A DNA stretch of 64,000 bases from JANLYC01 sp963815445 (lineage in GTDB: Bacteria; Actinomycetota; Actinomycetes; Propionibacteriales; Nocardioidaceae). A program made the position numbers and the translations under genes. This document shows positions 14,886-24,187 of the stretch, piece by piece; within the stretch, counting starts at the first letter, position 1; the number at the start of each line of letters is the position of its first letter. Under the pieces are notes generated by a model that was given only the letters and a program-made list of their open reading frames with translations, was not told where the DNA came from and did no database searches. The DNA lies in contig CAWFGV010000011.1 in NCBI GenBank assembly GCA_963815445.1, forward strand, positions 682,001 to 746,000. Reading direction: 5' to 3'.

Positions 14886-16166
14886 ATGCGTGCGTGGGCT
14901 GCTCCGACGATCCCGGTGAGTCCGGTCGAGGTGCTGGGGACGGCGCCCGAGCTGTCCCTGTACGACACCCGGTCCGGCCAGGTGCGCGCCACCCACCCGG
15001 CCGGCCCCGCGCGACTGTACGTCTGCGGCATCACGCCGTACGACGCCACCCACCTCGGCCACGCCGCGACCTACACCACCTTCGACCTGGCCATCCGCGC
15101 CTGGCGGCAGGCGGGGCACGACGTGCGCTACGTCCAGAACGTCACCGACGTCGATGACCCGTTGCTGGAGCGCGCGCGAGCGACCGGCGAGGACTGGGTC
15201 GCGCTCGCCGAGCGCGAGACCGAGCTGTTCCGCGCGGACATGGCTGCGCTGTCGGTGGTTCCGCCGGACGTCTTCGCAGGCGCTGTGGAGTCGATCCCGA
15301 TCATCATCGACCTGATCGCGGAACTTCAGCGTCGAGGCGCTCTCTACGCCGTCGACGGCGACCTGTACTACAGCGTCGCTGCGGACCCGCATTTCGGTGC
15401 GGTCTCGGGGCTCGGGCGCGACGAGATGCTGCCGCTGTTCGACGAACGCGGCGGGGACCCCGACCGTCCGGGCAAGCGGGACCCGCTTGACGCTCTGGTC
15501 TGGCAGCTCCGGCGCGGCGATGAGCCGGGCTGGGAGTCGCCGTTCGGCACCGGACGACCGGGCTGGCACGTCGAATGCACGGCCATCGCGCGGACCCATC
15601 TCGGAACGCCGCTGGACCTGCAAGGCGGTGGGTCCGACCTGATCTTCCCGCATCACGAGATGTCGGCCGGCCACGCTCAGGCCGTCGACCCGAGTCGGCC
15701 GTTCGCGCATGCCTACGCCCACCAGGGGATGGTCGGACTCGGCGGCCACAAGATGTCGAAGTCACGCGGCAACCTGGTGCTCGTGTCGAGGCTGCGTCAG
15801 ACGGGCACCGACCCGCGGACGATCCGGCTGGCGCTGCTCAGCCAGCACTACCGCAGCGACTGGGACTGGAGCGATGGCCTTCTCGATGACGCCGGCAAGC
15901 GGCTGTCGCGGTGGGTCGACGCCGTACGACGCGACGGTCTCGACCATGCACCGGCCGTGGTGGCGGCGGAGTCGGTCCGGGCGGCGCTGGCCGCCGACCT
16001 GGACGCGCCGCGAGCCCTCGAAGTGGTCGATGGATGGGCAGCTGACGCGCTGGCTGCACCCTCGGATGGGGCCGGGGGAGCCAGCGGTCCGGTCTCGCAT
16101 GGCGGAGACCTCATGGCCGATGTCGTGCAGGCGTCGTTCGGGGTCGACCTGCGCGCCGGACGTTGA
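14886..16166 (+). CDS. mshC: Mycothiol ligase MshC
   Basis: ATP-dependent ligase (426 aa) that joins L-cysteine to GlcN-Ins, the third enzymatic step of mycothiol synthesis. It is a cysteinyl-tRNA-synthetase relative: YVCGITPYDATHLGHAATY near residue 40-58 (HIGH-like and zinc Cys), GWHVECTAIA, and GHKMSKSRGN (KMSKS loop). Length and lack of the tRNA-binding C-terminal part fit MshC rather than CysS. It shows that the host uses mycothiol. The stop is immediately followed by the stop of the convergent PAC2 gene. Confidence 0.95.
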   Translation: MRAWAAPTIPVSPVEVLGTAPELSLYDTRSGQVRATHPAGPARLYVCGITPYDATHLGHAATYTTFDLAIRAWRQAGHDVRYVQNVTDVDDPLLERARATGEDWVALAERETELFRADMAALSVVPPDVFAGAVESIPIIIDLIAELQRRGALYAVDGDLYYSVAADPHFGAVSGLGRDEMLPLFDERGGDPDRPGKRDPLDALVWQLRRGDEPGWESPFGTGRPGWHVECTAIARTHLGTPLDLQGGGSDLIFPHHEMSAGHAQAVDPSRPFAHAYAHQGMVGLGGHKMSKSRGNLVLVSRLRQTGTDPRTIRLALLSQHYRSDWDWSDGLLDDAGKRLSRWVDAVRRDGLDHAPAVVAAESVRAALAADLDAPRALEVVDGWAADALAAPSDGAGGASGPVSHGGDLMADVVQASFGVDLRAGR

Positions 16167-17015
16167 TCAGCGGTCGTCGTTGCGGCGCTTGAGATAGCGC
16201 TCGAACTCCCGGGCGATGGCGTCACCTGTCGCCTCAGGAAGGTCCGCGGTGTCCTGCTCCTCCTCGAGCGATCGGACGTACTCGGCCACGTCGGAGTCGT
16301 CGGACGCAAGCTCGTCGACGCCGCGTTCCCACGCCTTCGCCTCCTCGGGGAGCCCACGAAGGTCGACCGGTGCGCCGATGAGGTCCTCGAGCTGGCCGAG
16401 CAGCGCCATGGTCGCCTTCGGAGCCGGCGGCTGGGCCACGTAATGCGGGACCGCCGCCCAGTACGACAACGTCTTGAGGCCTCTCCGGTGCGACGCCTCC
16501 TGCAGGACCCCGACGATTCCCGTCGGGCCGGTGTAGCGGGAGGTCTCGAGTCCGAACTGCTCGGTCAGCTCCGGATCGGACGAGATGCCGGTGATCGGCA
16601 CCGGACGGGTATGCGGCACGTCGGCCAGCAAGGCTCCGAGCGTCACGAACGTGGTGGCACCGATCGAGGTCACGTAGTCGAGTACCTCGGTGCAGAACGA
16701 CTTCCACCGCAGGTTCGGCTCGATACCGGTGATGAGGACCACATCGCGCTCACCGGGTCCGGGGGAGCAGTGCCAGAAGCTCGTCGACCGCCAGCTCAGC
16801 TCGCGCCCGCCGTCGGAGTCGAACCCGACGTGCGGCCGGTTGACCTGGAAGTCGTAGTAGTCCTCGGGGTCGATCGTGGCCAGCAGGCTCGCGTGCCAGG
16901 ACACCAGCAGATGGTTGACGGCGTCGGAAGCCGCCTCACCCGCGTCGTTCCAGCCCTCGAAGGCCGCGATGACGATGGCGTCGTCGAGCTGACGGGCAGA
17001 CTGGATGCTGATCAC
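16167..17015 (-). CDS. PAC2 family protein
   Basis: Protein of 282 aa in the PAC2 (proteasome assembly chaperone-like) family common in actinobacteria: LDDAIVIAAFEGWNDAGEAA near the start, YYDFQVNRPHVG, DVVLITGIEPNLRW, TFVTLGALLADVPHTRPV and a C-terminal PEEAKAWERGVDEL. The role is not established. The GTG start at 17015 is backed by TAGGCT 6 nt upstream. Its neighbour relation to mshC and metH is the usual one in this phylum. Confidence 0.9.
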   Translation of the reverse strand: MISIQSARQLDDAIVIAAFEGWNDAGEAASDAVNHLLVSWHASLLATIDPEDYYDFQVNRPHVGFDSDGGRELSWRSTSFWHCSPGPGERDVVLITGIEPNLRWKSFCTEVLDYVTSIGATTFVTLGALLADVPHTRPVPITGISSDPELTEQFGLETSRYTGPTGIVGVLQEASHRRGLKTLSYWAAVPHYVAQPPAPKATMALLGQLEDLIGAPVDLRGLPEEAKAWERGVDELASDDSDVAEYVRSLEEEQDTADLPEATGDAIAREFERYLKRRNDDR

Positions 17016-17021
17016 CCGGCC

Positions 17022-17027
17022 AGCCTA
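17022..17027 (-). promoter_or_regulatory. -10 element, leaderless promoter of PAC2 gene
   Basis: TAGGCT on the minus strand, 6 nt before the GTG at 17015. Confidence 0.5.
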
Positions 17028-17136
17028 CGGCGTCGGGGGCGCTCTGACAGTCGTCGCCGGCTGAGACGGGCTCAGTGTTGTCAGGGCGCCGGGATACGCT
17101 GGCGCGACGGTCATTTCCACCCAGAGGAGGCATCCC

Positions 17137-20100
17137 GTGGCTGCACGTCCCGCATCTTTGCGCCGGGCGCTCAGCGAGCGCGTCGTCGTGGCGGACGGGG
17201 CCATGGGCACGATGCTCCAGCAGCACGACCTGAGCCTGGCGGACTTCGAGGACCTCGAGGGCTGCAACGAGATCCTCAACGTGAGCCGCCCCGACGTTGT
17301 CCGGGCCATCCATGACGCCTATCTCGACGCCGGTGCCGACTGCGTGAGCACCAACACCTTCGGCGCGAACTTCGCGAACCTTGGTGAGTACGACATCGCC
17401 GACCGGATCTACGAGCTAGCCCGTGCCGGCGCCCAGATCGCCCGCGATTCCGCCGATGCCGCGAGCACTGCCGACAGACCGCGTTGGGTGCTCGGCTCCG
17501 TCGGCCCTGGCACCAAGCTGCCCACGCTCGGCCATGTCGCGTTTGCGACGCTGCGGGACGCCTACCTCGAGCAGGTCCGCGGCATGCTCGCCGGTGGCAT
17601 CGACGCCGTTCTCGTCGAGACCGCGCAGGATCTGCTGCAAGCCAAGGCGGCCGTCATCGGTGCCAAGCGTGCCTTCGCCGAGGTCGGCTACGCCGACCCG
17701 GCAGACCGGCCACCGCTCATCGTGAACGTCACGGTCGAGACCACCGGAACGATGCTGCTCGGCACCGAGATCGGCGCCGCCCTGACCGCGCTCGAGCCGC
17801 TCGGTATCGACCTCATGGGTCTGAACTGCGCGACCGGCCCGGCCGAGATGAGCGAGCACCTGCGATACCTGTCGCGGCACTCAGCGGTCCCGTTGGTGTG
17901 CATGCCCAACGCCGGTCTGCCGCAGTTGACCGCTGACGGTGCCAGCTACCCGCTGACACCGGGTGAGCTCGCGGCGGCGCACGACACCTTCACGCGGGAG
18001 TTCGGGTTGTCACTGGTCGGTGGCTGCTGCGGTACGACGCCTGAACACATCACCGCTGTCGTCGAGCGGGTCGGCGGACGCGAGCTCTCGCCACGCAAGC
18101 CTCGCCGCGACCCGGGCGCCTCGTCGCTGTACCAGCACGTCCCGTTCCGCCAGGACACGTCCTACCTCTCGATCGGCGAGCGCACCAACGCCAACGGCAG
18201 CAAGGCGTTCAAGGAGGCGATGCTCGCGGAGCGCTGGGATGACTGCGTCGAGATCGCGCGTGCGCAGATCCGGGACGGCGCCCACATGCTCGACCTCAAC
18301 GTCGACTACGTCGGGCGCGACGGGGTGGCCGACATGCGCGCTGCTGCGTTCCGCCTCGCCACGTCGTCGACGCTGCCGATCGTGCTCGACTCCACCGAAC
18401 CCGAGCTGATCGAGGCGGGGCTCGAGACGCTCGCCGGCCGAAGTGTCATCAACTCGGTGAACTACGAGGACGGCGACGGACCGAGCTCCCGGTTCGCCCG
18501 GGTGATGCCGATCATCAGGGAGCACGGCGCGGCCGTAGTCGCGCTGACCATCGACGAGGAGGGGCAGGCGCGGACCGCCGACTGGAAGGTCGCGGTGGCG
18601 TCGCGGCTCATCGACGCGCTCACCGGCGAGTGGGGGATGCGGACCAGCGACATCATCGTCGACTGCCTGACGTTCCCGATCGGTACCGGCCAGGAGGAGA
18701 CGCGCCGGGACGCCCTCGAGACGATCGACGCCATCCGCGAGGTCAAGCGCCGTTACCCCGACGTCCAGACCACACTCGGTGTCTCCAACGTCTCCTTCGG
18801 CCTGAGCCCCGCCACCCGGGTGGTCCTCAACTCCGTGTTCCTGCACGAGTGCGTCAAGGCCGGTCTCGACTCCGCGATCGTCCACACGGCCAAGATCCTG
18901 CCGCTCGCGCGCATCCCCGACGAACAGCGCAAGGTCGCGCTCGACCTCGTCTACGACCGCCGGACCGACGACTACGACCCGCTGCAGACGATGCTCGAGC
19001 TCTTCGCCGGCGTGACCACCACCGACACCAGGGAGACCCGCGCGGCCGAGCTGGCCGCACTGCCTCTCTCCGAGCGGTTGACGCGGCGGATCATCGACGG
19101 CGAGCGCAACGGTCTCGAGCCTGACCTCGACGAGGCGATGGCCACGGGCAGCACCGCGCTCGACATCATCAACCAGGAGCTGCTGTCGGGCATGAAGGTG
19201 GTCGGCGAGCTGTTCGGGTCAGGCGAGATGCAGCTGCCGTTCGTGCTGCAGTCCGCCGAGGTGATGAAGGCGGCCGTCGCCTATCTCGAGCCGCACATGG
19301 ACAAGACCGACGACCGAGGCAAGGGCACGGTGGTGCTGGCCACGGTCAAGGGCGACGTGCACGACATCGGCAAGAACCTGGTCGACATCATCTTGAGCAA
19401 CAACGGCTACACGGTCTACAACCTCGGGATCAAGCAGCCGGTCAACGCCATCCTCGAGGCGGCAGAGGAGCACGACGCCGACGTCATCGGCATGTCGGGT
19501 CTGCTGGTGAAGAGCACCGTCATCATGAGAGAGAACCTCGAGGAGCTCAACTCCCGTGGCATGTCCGAGCGGTGGCCGGTCATGCTGGGTGGGGCCGCGC
19601 TGACCCGGGCGTATGTCGAGCAGGACCTGGCGCAGCTGTTCGACGGCGAGGTGCGCTATGCGCGCGACGCCTTCGAGGGCCTCCGTCTCATGGATGCCGT
19701 GATGGCGGTCAAGCGGGGTGTCGAGGGAGCGGAGCTCCCGGCCCTGCGCGAGAGGCGGGTCAAGGTCAAGGAGCGGCCGACCTCCGACGACACTCCGCTC
19801 GACATTCCAGCGCGCTCGGACGTCTCGGCGCTCAACCCCGTCCCGACGCCACCGTTCTGGGGCGACCGGATCGTCAAGGGGGTCCCGCTGGCCGAGTTCG
19901 CGTCCTACCTCGACGAGCGGGCCACCTTCATGGGCCAGTGGGGTCTCAAGTCCTCCCGCACCGACGGACCGTCGTACGACGAGCTGGTCGAGACCGACGG
20001 TCGCCCCCGGCTGCGTTCCTGGATGAACCGTATCCAGACCGAGGCGATCATGGAGCCGGCGGTCGTCTATGGCTACTGGCCGTGCTACAGCGAGGGCAAC

Positions 20101-20637
20101 GACGTGGTCGTGCTCGACGCCGACAACCGGACGGACGAGATCGCCCGGTTCACGTTCCCGCGCCAGCAGCGCGACCGCTTCCTTTGTTTGGCCGACTTCT
20201 TCCGGCCCAAGGACTCAGGCGAGCTCGACGTGATCGCGTTCCATCTGGTGACGATGGGTGGTCATGTGAGTGAGGTGACGGGCGAGCTGTTCGCGCAGAA
20301 CGCCTACCGCGACTACCTCGAGCTGCATGGGCTGTCCGTGCAGCTCACCGAGGCCCTGGCGGAGTACTGGCACGCGCGGGTACGCGGTGAGCTCGGCTTC
20401 TCCGGTGAGGACTCCGGCGACATGACCGAGGTGTTCCGGCAGGGCTACCGGGGGTCGCGGTACTCCTTCGGCTACCCCGCCTGCCCCGACCTCGAGGACC
20501 GCGCCACCCTAGTACGCCTGCTGCGACCCGAACGCATCGGCGTCAAGCTCAGCGAGGAGCTTCAGCTGCACCCCGAGCAGTCCACCGACGCCCTGGTCGT
20601 CCACCATCCCGAAGCCAAGTACTTCAATGCGAGGTGA
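17137..20637 (+). CDS. metH: Cobalamin-dependent methionine synthase MetH
   Basis: Moves a methyl group from methyl-tetrahydrofolate to homocysteine using cobalamin. All four modules are present in 1166 aa: homocysteine domain (ADGAMGTMLQ at ~20; zinc Cys in GLNCATGP and GGCCGTTPEH), pterin domain (YLSIGERTNANGSKAFKEAM onward), B12 cap and binding domain (DVHDIGKN, whose His is the lower cobalt ligand) and the reactivation domain (YGYWPCYSEGND, RGSRYSFGYPACPDL). GTG start with a strong AGAGGAGG site. No B12 riboswitch fits in the 121-bp leader. The end overlaps the HAD gene by 11 bp. Confidence 0.97.
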   Translation: MAARPASLRRALSERVVVADGAMGTMLQQHDLSLADFEDLEGCNEILNVSRPDVVRAIHDAYLDAGADCVSTNTFGANFANLGEYDIADRIYELARAGAQIARDSADAASTADRPRWVLGSVGPGTKLPTLGHVAFATLRDAYLEQVRGMLAGGIDAVLVETAQDLLQAKAAVIGAKRAFAEVGYADPADRPPLIVNVTVETTGTMLLGTEIGAALTALEPLGIDLMGLNCATGPAEMSEHLRYLSRHSAVPLVCMPNAGLPQLTADGASYPLTPGELAAAHDTFTREFGLSLVGGCCGTTPEHITAVVERVGGRELSPRKPRRDPGASSLYQHVPFRQDTSYLSIGERTNANGSKAFKEAMLAERWDDCVEIARAQIRDGAHMLDLNVDYVGRDGVADMRAAAFRLATSSTLPIVLDSTEPELIEAGLETLAGRSVINSVNYEDGDGPSSRFARVMPIIREHGAAVVALTIDEEGQARTADWKVAVASRLIDALTGEWGMRTSDIIVDCLTFPIGTGQEETRRDALETIDAIREVKRRYPDVQTTLGVSNVSFGLSPATRVVLNSVFLHECVKAGLDSAIVHTAKILPLARIPDEQRKVALDLVYDRRTDDYDPLQTMLELFAGVTTTDTRETRAAELAALPLSERLTRRIIDGERNGLEPDLDEAMATGSTALDIINQELLSGMKVVGELFGSGEMQLPFVLQSAEVMKAAVAYLEPHMDKTDDRGKGTVVLATVKGDVHDIGKNLVDIILSNNGYTVYNLGIKQPVNAILEAAEEHDADVIGMSGLLVKSTVIMRENLEELNSRGMSERWPVMLGGAALTRAYVEQDLAQLFDGEVRYARDAFEGLRLMDAVMAVKRGVEGAELPALRERRVKVKERPTSDDTPLDIPARSDVSALNPVPTPPFWGDRIVKGVPLAEFASYLDERATFMGQWGLKSSRTDGPSYDELVETDGRPRLRSWMNRIQTEAIMEPAVVYGYWPCYSEGNDVVVLDADNRTDEIARFTFPRQQRDRFLCLADFFRPKDSGELDVIAFHLVTMGGHVSEVTGELFAQNAYRDYLELHGLSVQLTEALAEYWHARVRGELGFSGEDSGDMTEVFRQGYRGSRYSFGYPACPDLEDRATLVRLLRPERIGVKLSEELQLHPEQSTDALVVHHPEAKYFNAR

Positions 20638-21313
20638 GAGACGAGCCACCGGACCGCTGCAGGCCGTGCTCTTCGACATGGACGGCACGCTGTGCGAGAC
20701 CGAGCCCGTCTGGATGGCCGCCGAGCACGCCATGGCGACGCAGTACGGCGCCACCTGGACTCCTGAGGACGGCCTGGCCCTGGTCGGCAACGACCTGATC
20801 GACTCGGGCATCTACATGAAGGCTCGGATGAACCTGTCGCAGAGCCCCGAAGCGGTCGTCGACGAGCTCGTCGACCGGGTGGTGGCCGAGATCGCCCGAC
20901 ACGGGGTCGCCTGGCGGCCCGGTGCCGTCGAGCTGCTCACGGAGTGCAACGACGCCGGGCTGCCGACCGCGTTGGTGACCATGTCCTACGACCGGTTCGC
21001 GACTGCCGTGGTGAAGTCGCTGCCGACCGGCCGGTTCGACGCCGTCGTGACGGGGGAGTCGGTGACTCGGGGCAAGCCTGCTCCGGATGCCTACCTGCTT
21101 GCTGCGGACCTGCTCGGTGTCGAGCCGGCCGCCACCGTGGCGATCGAGGACTCACCGCCGGGGGCGACGTCGGCCGAGGCGGCAGGATGCACCGTCGTCG
21201 TCATACCGAACCATGTGCCGGTGCCGCCGGCGCCGTCGCGCCACGTGCACGAGTCACTCACGGGCATCACCCTCGACACGCTGCGAGCGCTCGTCGGAAC
21301 GACCGCTTCCTGA
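20627..21313 (+). CDS. HAD-family hydrolase
   Basis: Phosphatase or phosphomutase of 228 aa in HAD subfamily IA. Motif I LFDMDGTLCETEP has nucleophile Asp17 and acid Asp19; motif II is VTMSYDR; motif III/IV is TRGKPAPDAYLLAADLL and AIEDSPPGATSAEAAG. An alpha-helical cap follows motif I. Substrate unknown. The ATG is inside the 3' end of metH, so translation is likely coupled. The same metH-HAD order is seen in other actinobacteria. Confidence 0.88.
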   Translation: MRGERRATGPLQAVLFDMDGTLCETEPVWMAAEHAMATQYGATWTPEDGLALVGNDLIDSGIYMKARMNLSQSPEAVVDELVDRVVAEIARHGVAWRPGAVELLTECNDAGLPTALVTMSYDRFATAVVKSLPTGRFDAVVTGESVTRGKPAPDAYLLAADLLGVEPAATVAIEDSPPGATSAEAAGCTVVVIPNHVPVPPAPSRHVHESLTGITLDTLRALVGTTAS

Positions 21314-21379
21314 CGTTACCGACCTCTTCACGAGGGTCGCGCCGCCAGCGTCTGTAACCGTCTCGTGACCGAACCTTGC

Positions 21380-21407
21380 TGACATGACGTTCTTCCGCCG
21401 TTAGGGT
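21380..21407 (+). promoter_or_regulatory. Possible promoter of the peptide transporter operon
   Basis: TGACAT (21380-21385) and TAGGGT (21402-21407) with a 16-bp spacer, leaving a leader of about 45 nt with GGGAG before the GTG at 21457. The -35 match is weak. Confidence 0.3.
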
Positions 21408-21456
21408 CCATGAGGGTCACACCAGACCAGTGGACATAGCTGACGGGAGCAACAAG

Positions 21457-23082
21457 GTGGGTTTTGCGAAGAAATGCCTCGCAGTAGGCGGTGCAGGGGT
21501 GCTGTTGGCCGCTGTTGCGGCCTGTGGCGGAAGTGACAGCGGAGGGAACGACGGCAGCGGCGGCACAAGCGGTAAGGGCGACCTCTACATCCTGGGGACG
21601 ACCGACACCGTCACGGCCCTCGACCCGGCCGGATCCTACGATCTGGGCTCGACGACGCTCGAGTACAACCTCTACCAGACGCTCCTCACCGTGCCGGCGC
21701 AGAAGACCGACATCGTCGGTGACGCCGCCGAGAAGTGCGAGTACGGCGACCCGTCGACACTCACCTGCACCCTGAAGCCGAACCTGAAGTTCTCCAACGG
21801 TGACGCGTTGACGTCCTCCGACGTCAAGTACAGCTTCGACCGGGCCATCAAGATCCAGGACCCGAACGGCGCGGCCATCTACCTGCTGGGCAGCATCACC
21901 AGCACGGACAAGAAGGGCAAAGTCACGATGAACCCGGGGGCGATCGAGACTCCCGACGACACCACCATCGTCTTCCACCTTGACCACCCGGACACGACGT
22001 TCCAGTACATCCTGACCTACCCCGGTGCAGCAGCCATCGTCGACGAGGACGTGTTCCCGGCCGACACCAAGCTGGCCGATGACAAGATCATCGGTTCCGG
22101 TCCGTACAAGCTCTCTCAGTACAAGTCCGGTGAGCAGGCCGTGCTCGAGCTCAACGGCGAGTACACGGGTGACACCCCAGGTCAGGCACCGCAGGTGTTC
22201 GTGAGGTACTACCAGGAGCCCTCCGCCCTCAAGCTTGCGGTGGAGAACGGTGAGATCGACGTCGCCTGGCGCAGCCTGAGCCCGACGGACATCAAGGACC
22301 TGCAGGGCAACAGCAAGGTCACCGTCGCCACCGGCGAGGGTTCTGAGATCCGCTACTGGGTCTGGAACGTCGGCGGCCCGGTCGGCAAGAACCTGGCGAT
22401 CCGCAAGGCGGCCGCCCAGGTCTTCGACCGTGACGCGATCGCCAAGAACGCCTACGACGGCATCGTTGCTCCGCTGTACTCCATCGTGCCGCCCGGGTAC
22501 GCCGGTCAGACCGACTCGTTCAAGGCAGCGTTCGGTACCCCCGACGTCGCAGCCGCCAAGAAGATCCTGTCGGACGCCGGCATCAAGACCCCGGTCAACC
22601 TGACCGTGGGCTACACCCCGACGCACTACGGCCCTAACACGGTTGATGAGGCGACCGAGGTGCAGCGTCAGCTCGAAGACAGCGGCCTGTTCAAGGTCAC
22701 CCTCAAGAGTGCCGAGTGGGAGCAGTACCAGACCATCTACAAGCAGGGTGCCTACGACATGTGGGTCCTCGGCTGGTTCCCGGACTACCCCGACACCGAC
22801 GACTACCTGTCGCCTTTCCTGGTCGATGGCGGGTTCTTCCAGAACGGTTACTCCAACCCGGAGGTCAACAAGCTCATCGCCGACGAGCAGGGGACAGCCG
22901 ACCAAGCCACGCGTGAGGCGGACTTCAAGAAGCTGCAGGACATCGCGGCCCGCGACGTTCCGTTCATCCCCTCCTGGGTGGGCAAGAACATCGGCGTGTA
23001 CGGTGCTGGGATCAAGGGTGTCGAGGACACCCTCGACCCGACGTTCATCTTCCGGTTCTGGCTGGTCACGAAGAACGCATAA
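21457..23082 (+). CDS. Peptide ABC transporter substrate-binding lipoprotein
   Basis: Extracellular solute-binding protein family 5 (DppA/OppA type), 541 aa. From GTG 21457 the lipoprotein signal is KKCLAVGG...LAAVAAC with acylated Cys23 and a Gly/Ser linker. Mature features: LYILGTTDTVTALDPAGSYD, the SNGDALTSSDVKYSFDRAI signature, and GWFPDYPDTDDYLSPF. The start is chosen because GGGAG lies 8 nt upstream; GTG 21430 would add a hydrophilic stretch before the signal. First gene of a five-gene operon. A stem-loop follows the stop. Confidence 0.92.
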   Translation: MGFAKKCLAVGGAGVLLAAVAACGGSDSGGNDGSGGTSGKGDLYILGTTDTVTALDPAGSYDLGSTTLEYNLYQTLLTVPAQKTDIVGDAAEKCEYGDPSTLTCTLKPNLKFSNGDALTSSDVKYSFDRAIKIQDPNGAAIYLLGSITSTDKKGKVTMNPGAIETPDDTTIVFHLDHPDTTFQYILTYPGAAAIVDEDVFPADTKLADDKIIGSGPYKLSQYKSGEQAVLELNGEYTGDTPGQAPQVFVRYYQEPSALKLAVENGEIDVAWRSLSPTDIKDLQGNSKVTVATGEGSEIRYWVWNVGGPVGKNLAIRKAAAQVFDRDAIAKNAYDGIVAPLYSIVPPGYAGQTDSFKAAFGTPDVAAAKKILSDAGIKTPVNLTVGYTPTHYGPNTVDEATEVQRQLEDSGLFKVTLKSAEWEQYQTIYKQGAYDMWVLGWFPDYPDTDDYLSPFLVDGGFFQNGYSNPEVNKLIADEQGTADQATREADFKKLQDIAARDVPFIPSWVGKNIGVYGAGIKGVEDTLDPTFIFRFWLVTKNA

Positions 23083-23097
23083 CCCGAGCAAGGCAGT

Positions 23098-23136
23098 GGT
23101 CGTGGGGAGAGGGCCCCTGGGTTCCTCCCCACGACC
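23098..23136 (+). terminator. Intercistronic stem-loop between binding protein and permease
   Basis: Arms GGTCGTGGGGAG (23098-23109) and CTCCCCACGACC (23125-23136) form a 12-bp stem with a 15-nt loop; no U-run follows. It sits in the 75-bp gap between the binding-protein and dppB genes, where such loops in other ABC operons allow more binding protein than permease by partial termination or mRNA protection. Confidence 0.6.
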
Positions 23137-23157
23137 CGTGTCTGGAGAACATGATCG

Positions 23158-24187
23158 ATGACTAGGTCCTCCTCAGGATCCCTCCCGCGGTACATCCTCC
23201 AACGCACGATCCTCGTCATCCCGATGATCTGGGTGCTGCTGACGATCGTCTTCGTGGTTCTCCGGGTCGCGCCGGGCGATCCGATCTCGGCAGCGCTCGG
23301 CGGGCGGCTCGATCCGGCGGCGCTCGAGCAGCGTCGGGAGGCCCTCGGCCTCAACAAGCCCTTGATCGCGCAGTACTGGGAGTACCTGTCCTCGGTCCTA
23401 CGCCTGGACTTCGGGACCACGTTCACCGACAACCAGCCGGTCCTGCACGTGATCCGAGACAACGGCGGCGCCACTGTGAGCCTGACGGTGGCCGCGTTCA
23501 TCATCGCCCTCGTGCTCGGCATCCCCCTGGGTCTGATCGCGGGCCGCACCCGCGACCGCTTCCCCGACGTCGCGATCCGGCTCTTCGGCATCCTCACCTA
23601 CGCAGCCCCGATCTTCTTCGTGGGCTTCCTGCTCCAGGCGTACGTCGCGGCCCCTCTCGGCCTGCCGACGTCAGGTGATGCCAGCCCGATCACGATCTTC
23701 ACGGTCAAACCGCACACGCACATCCTGCTCATCGACGCGTTCCTGAGTGGAGACGGCACCGCCATCCAGGACGTGCTGAAGCATCTGGTCCTCCCGGCCC
23801 TGACGCTGGGGCTGCTGGTCTCTGGGGTCTTCATCCGGCTCGTGCGCGTCAACATCCTCCAGACGATGCAGAGCGACTACGTCGAGGCAGCCGAAGCGCG
23901 CGGTATCGACCAGAGCAAAGTCACCCGCCGGCATGCTTTCCGAAACGCTTTGGTTCCTGTCGTCACGGTCATCGGCCTGCAGTTCGCCCTGCTGCTCGCG
24001 GGAGCGGTCCTGACCGAGTCGACCTTCAACTGGCCGGGGCTGGGTCAAAAGCTCGTGAAGCTACATCAACGACCGCGACTACGGTGCCGTGCAGGGGATC
24101 ATCACGATCTTCGCGGTCGCGATCGTGCTGATCAGCCTGCTCGTCGACATCGCGAACGCGCTCATCGATCCGCGAGTGAGGTACTGA
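23158..24187 (+). CDS. dppB: Peptide ABC permease DppB, with frameshift
   Basis: Inner-membrane permease with six helices. It reads normally from ATG 23158 (YILQRTILVIPMIWVLLTIV, EAAEARGIDQSKVTRRHAFR coupling loop) to FNWPGLGQKLV at 24057. Then the frame fails: the expected C-terminus SYINDRDYGAVQGIITIF and ...LIDPRVRY-stop is found one base further on, from 24059 to TGA 24185-24187. A one-base insertion (or two-base loss) between about 24046 and 24059 explains this; without correction translation runs into dppC. A sequencing error is likely, a true mutation possible. TGATG overlap with dppC. Confidence 0.85.

Noticed and set aside
17016..17136. Cobalamin riboswitch before metH
   Set aside because: Only 121 bp, shared with the divergent PAC2 promoter, and no B12-box seen.
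21328..23091. 587-aa open frame on the minus strand opposite the binding-protein gene
   Set aside because: Antisense shadow: low-complexity Val/Arg/Leu text with no domain; the plus strand encodes a clear SBP_bac_5 lipoprotein.
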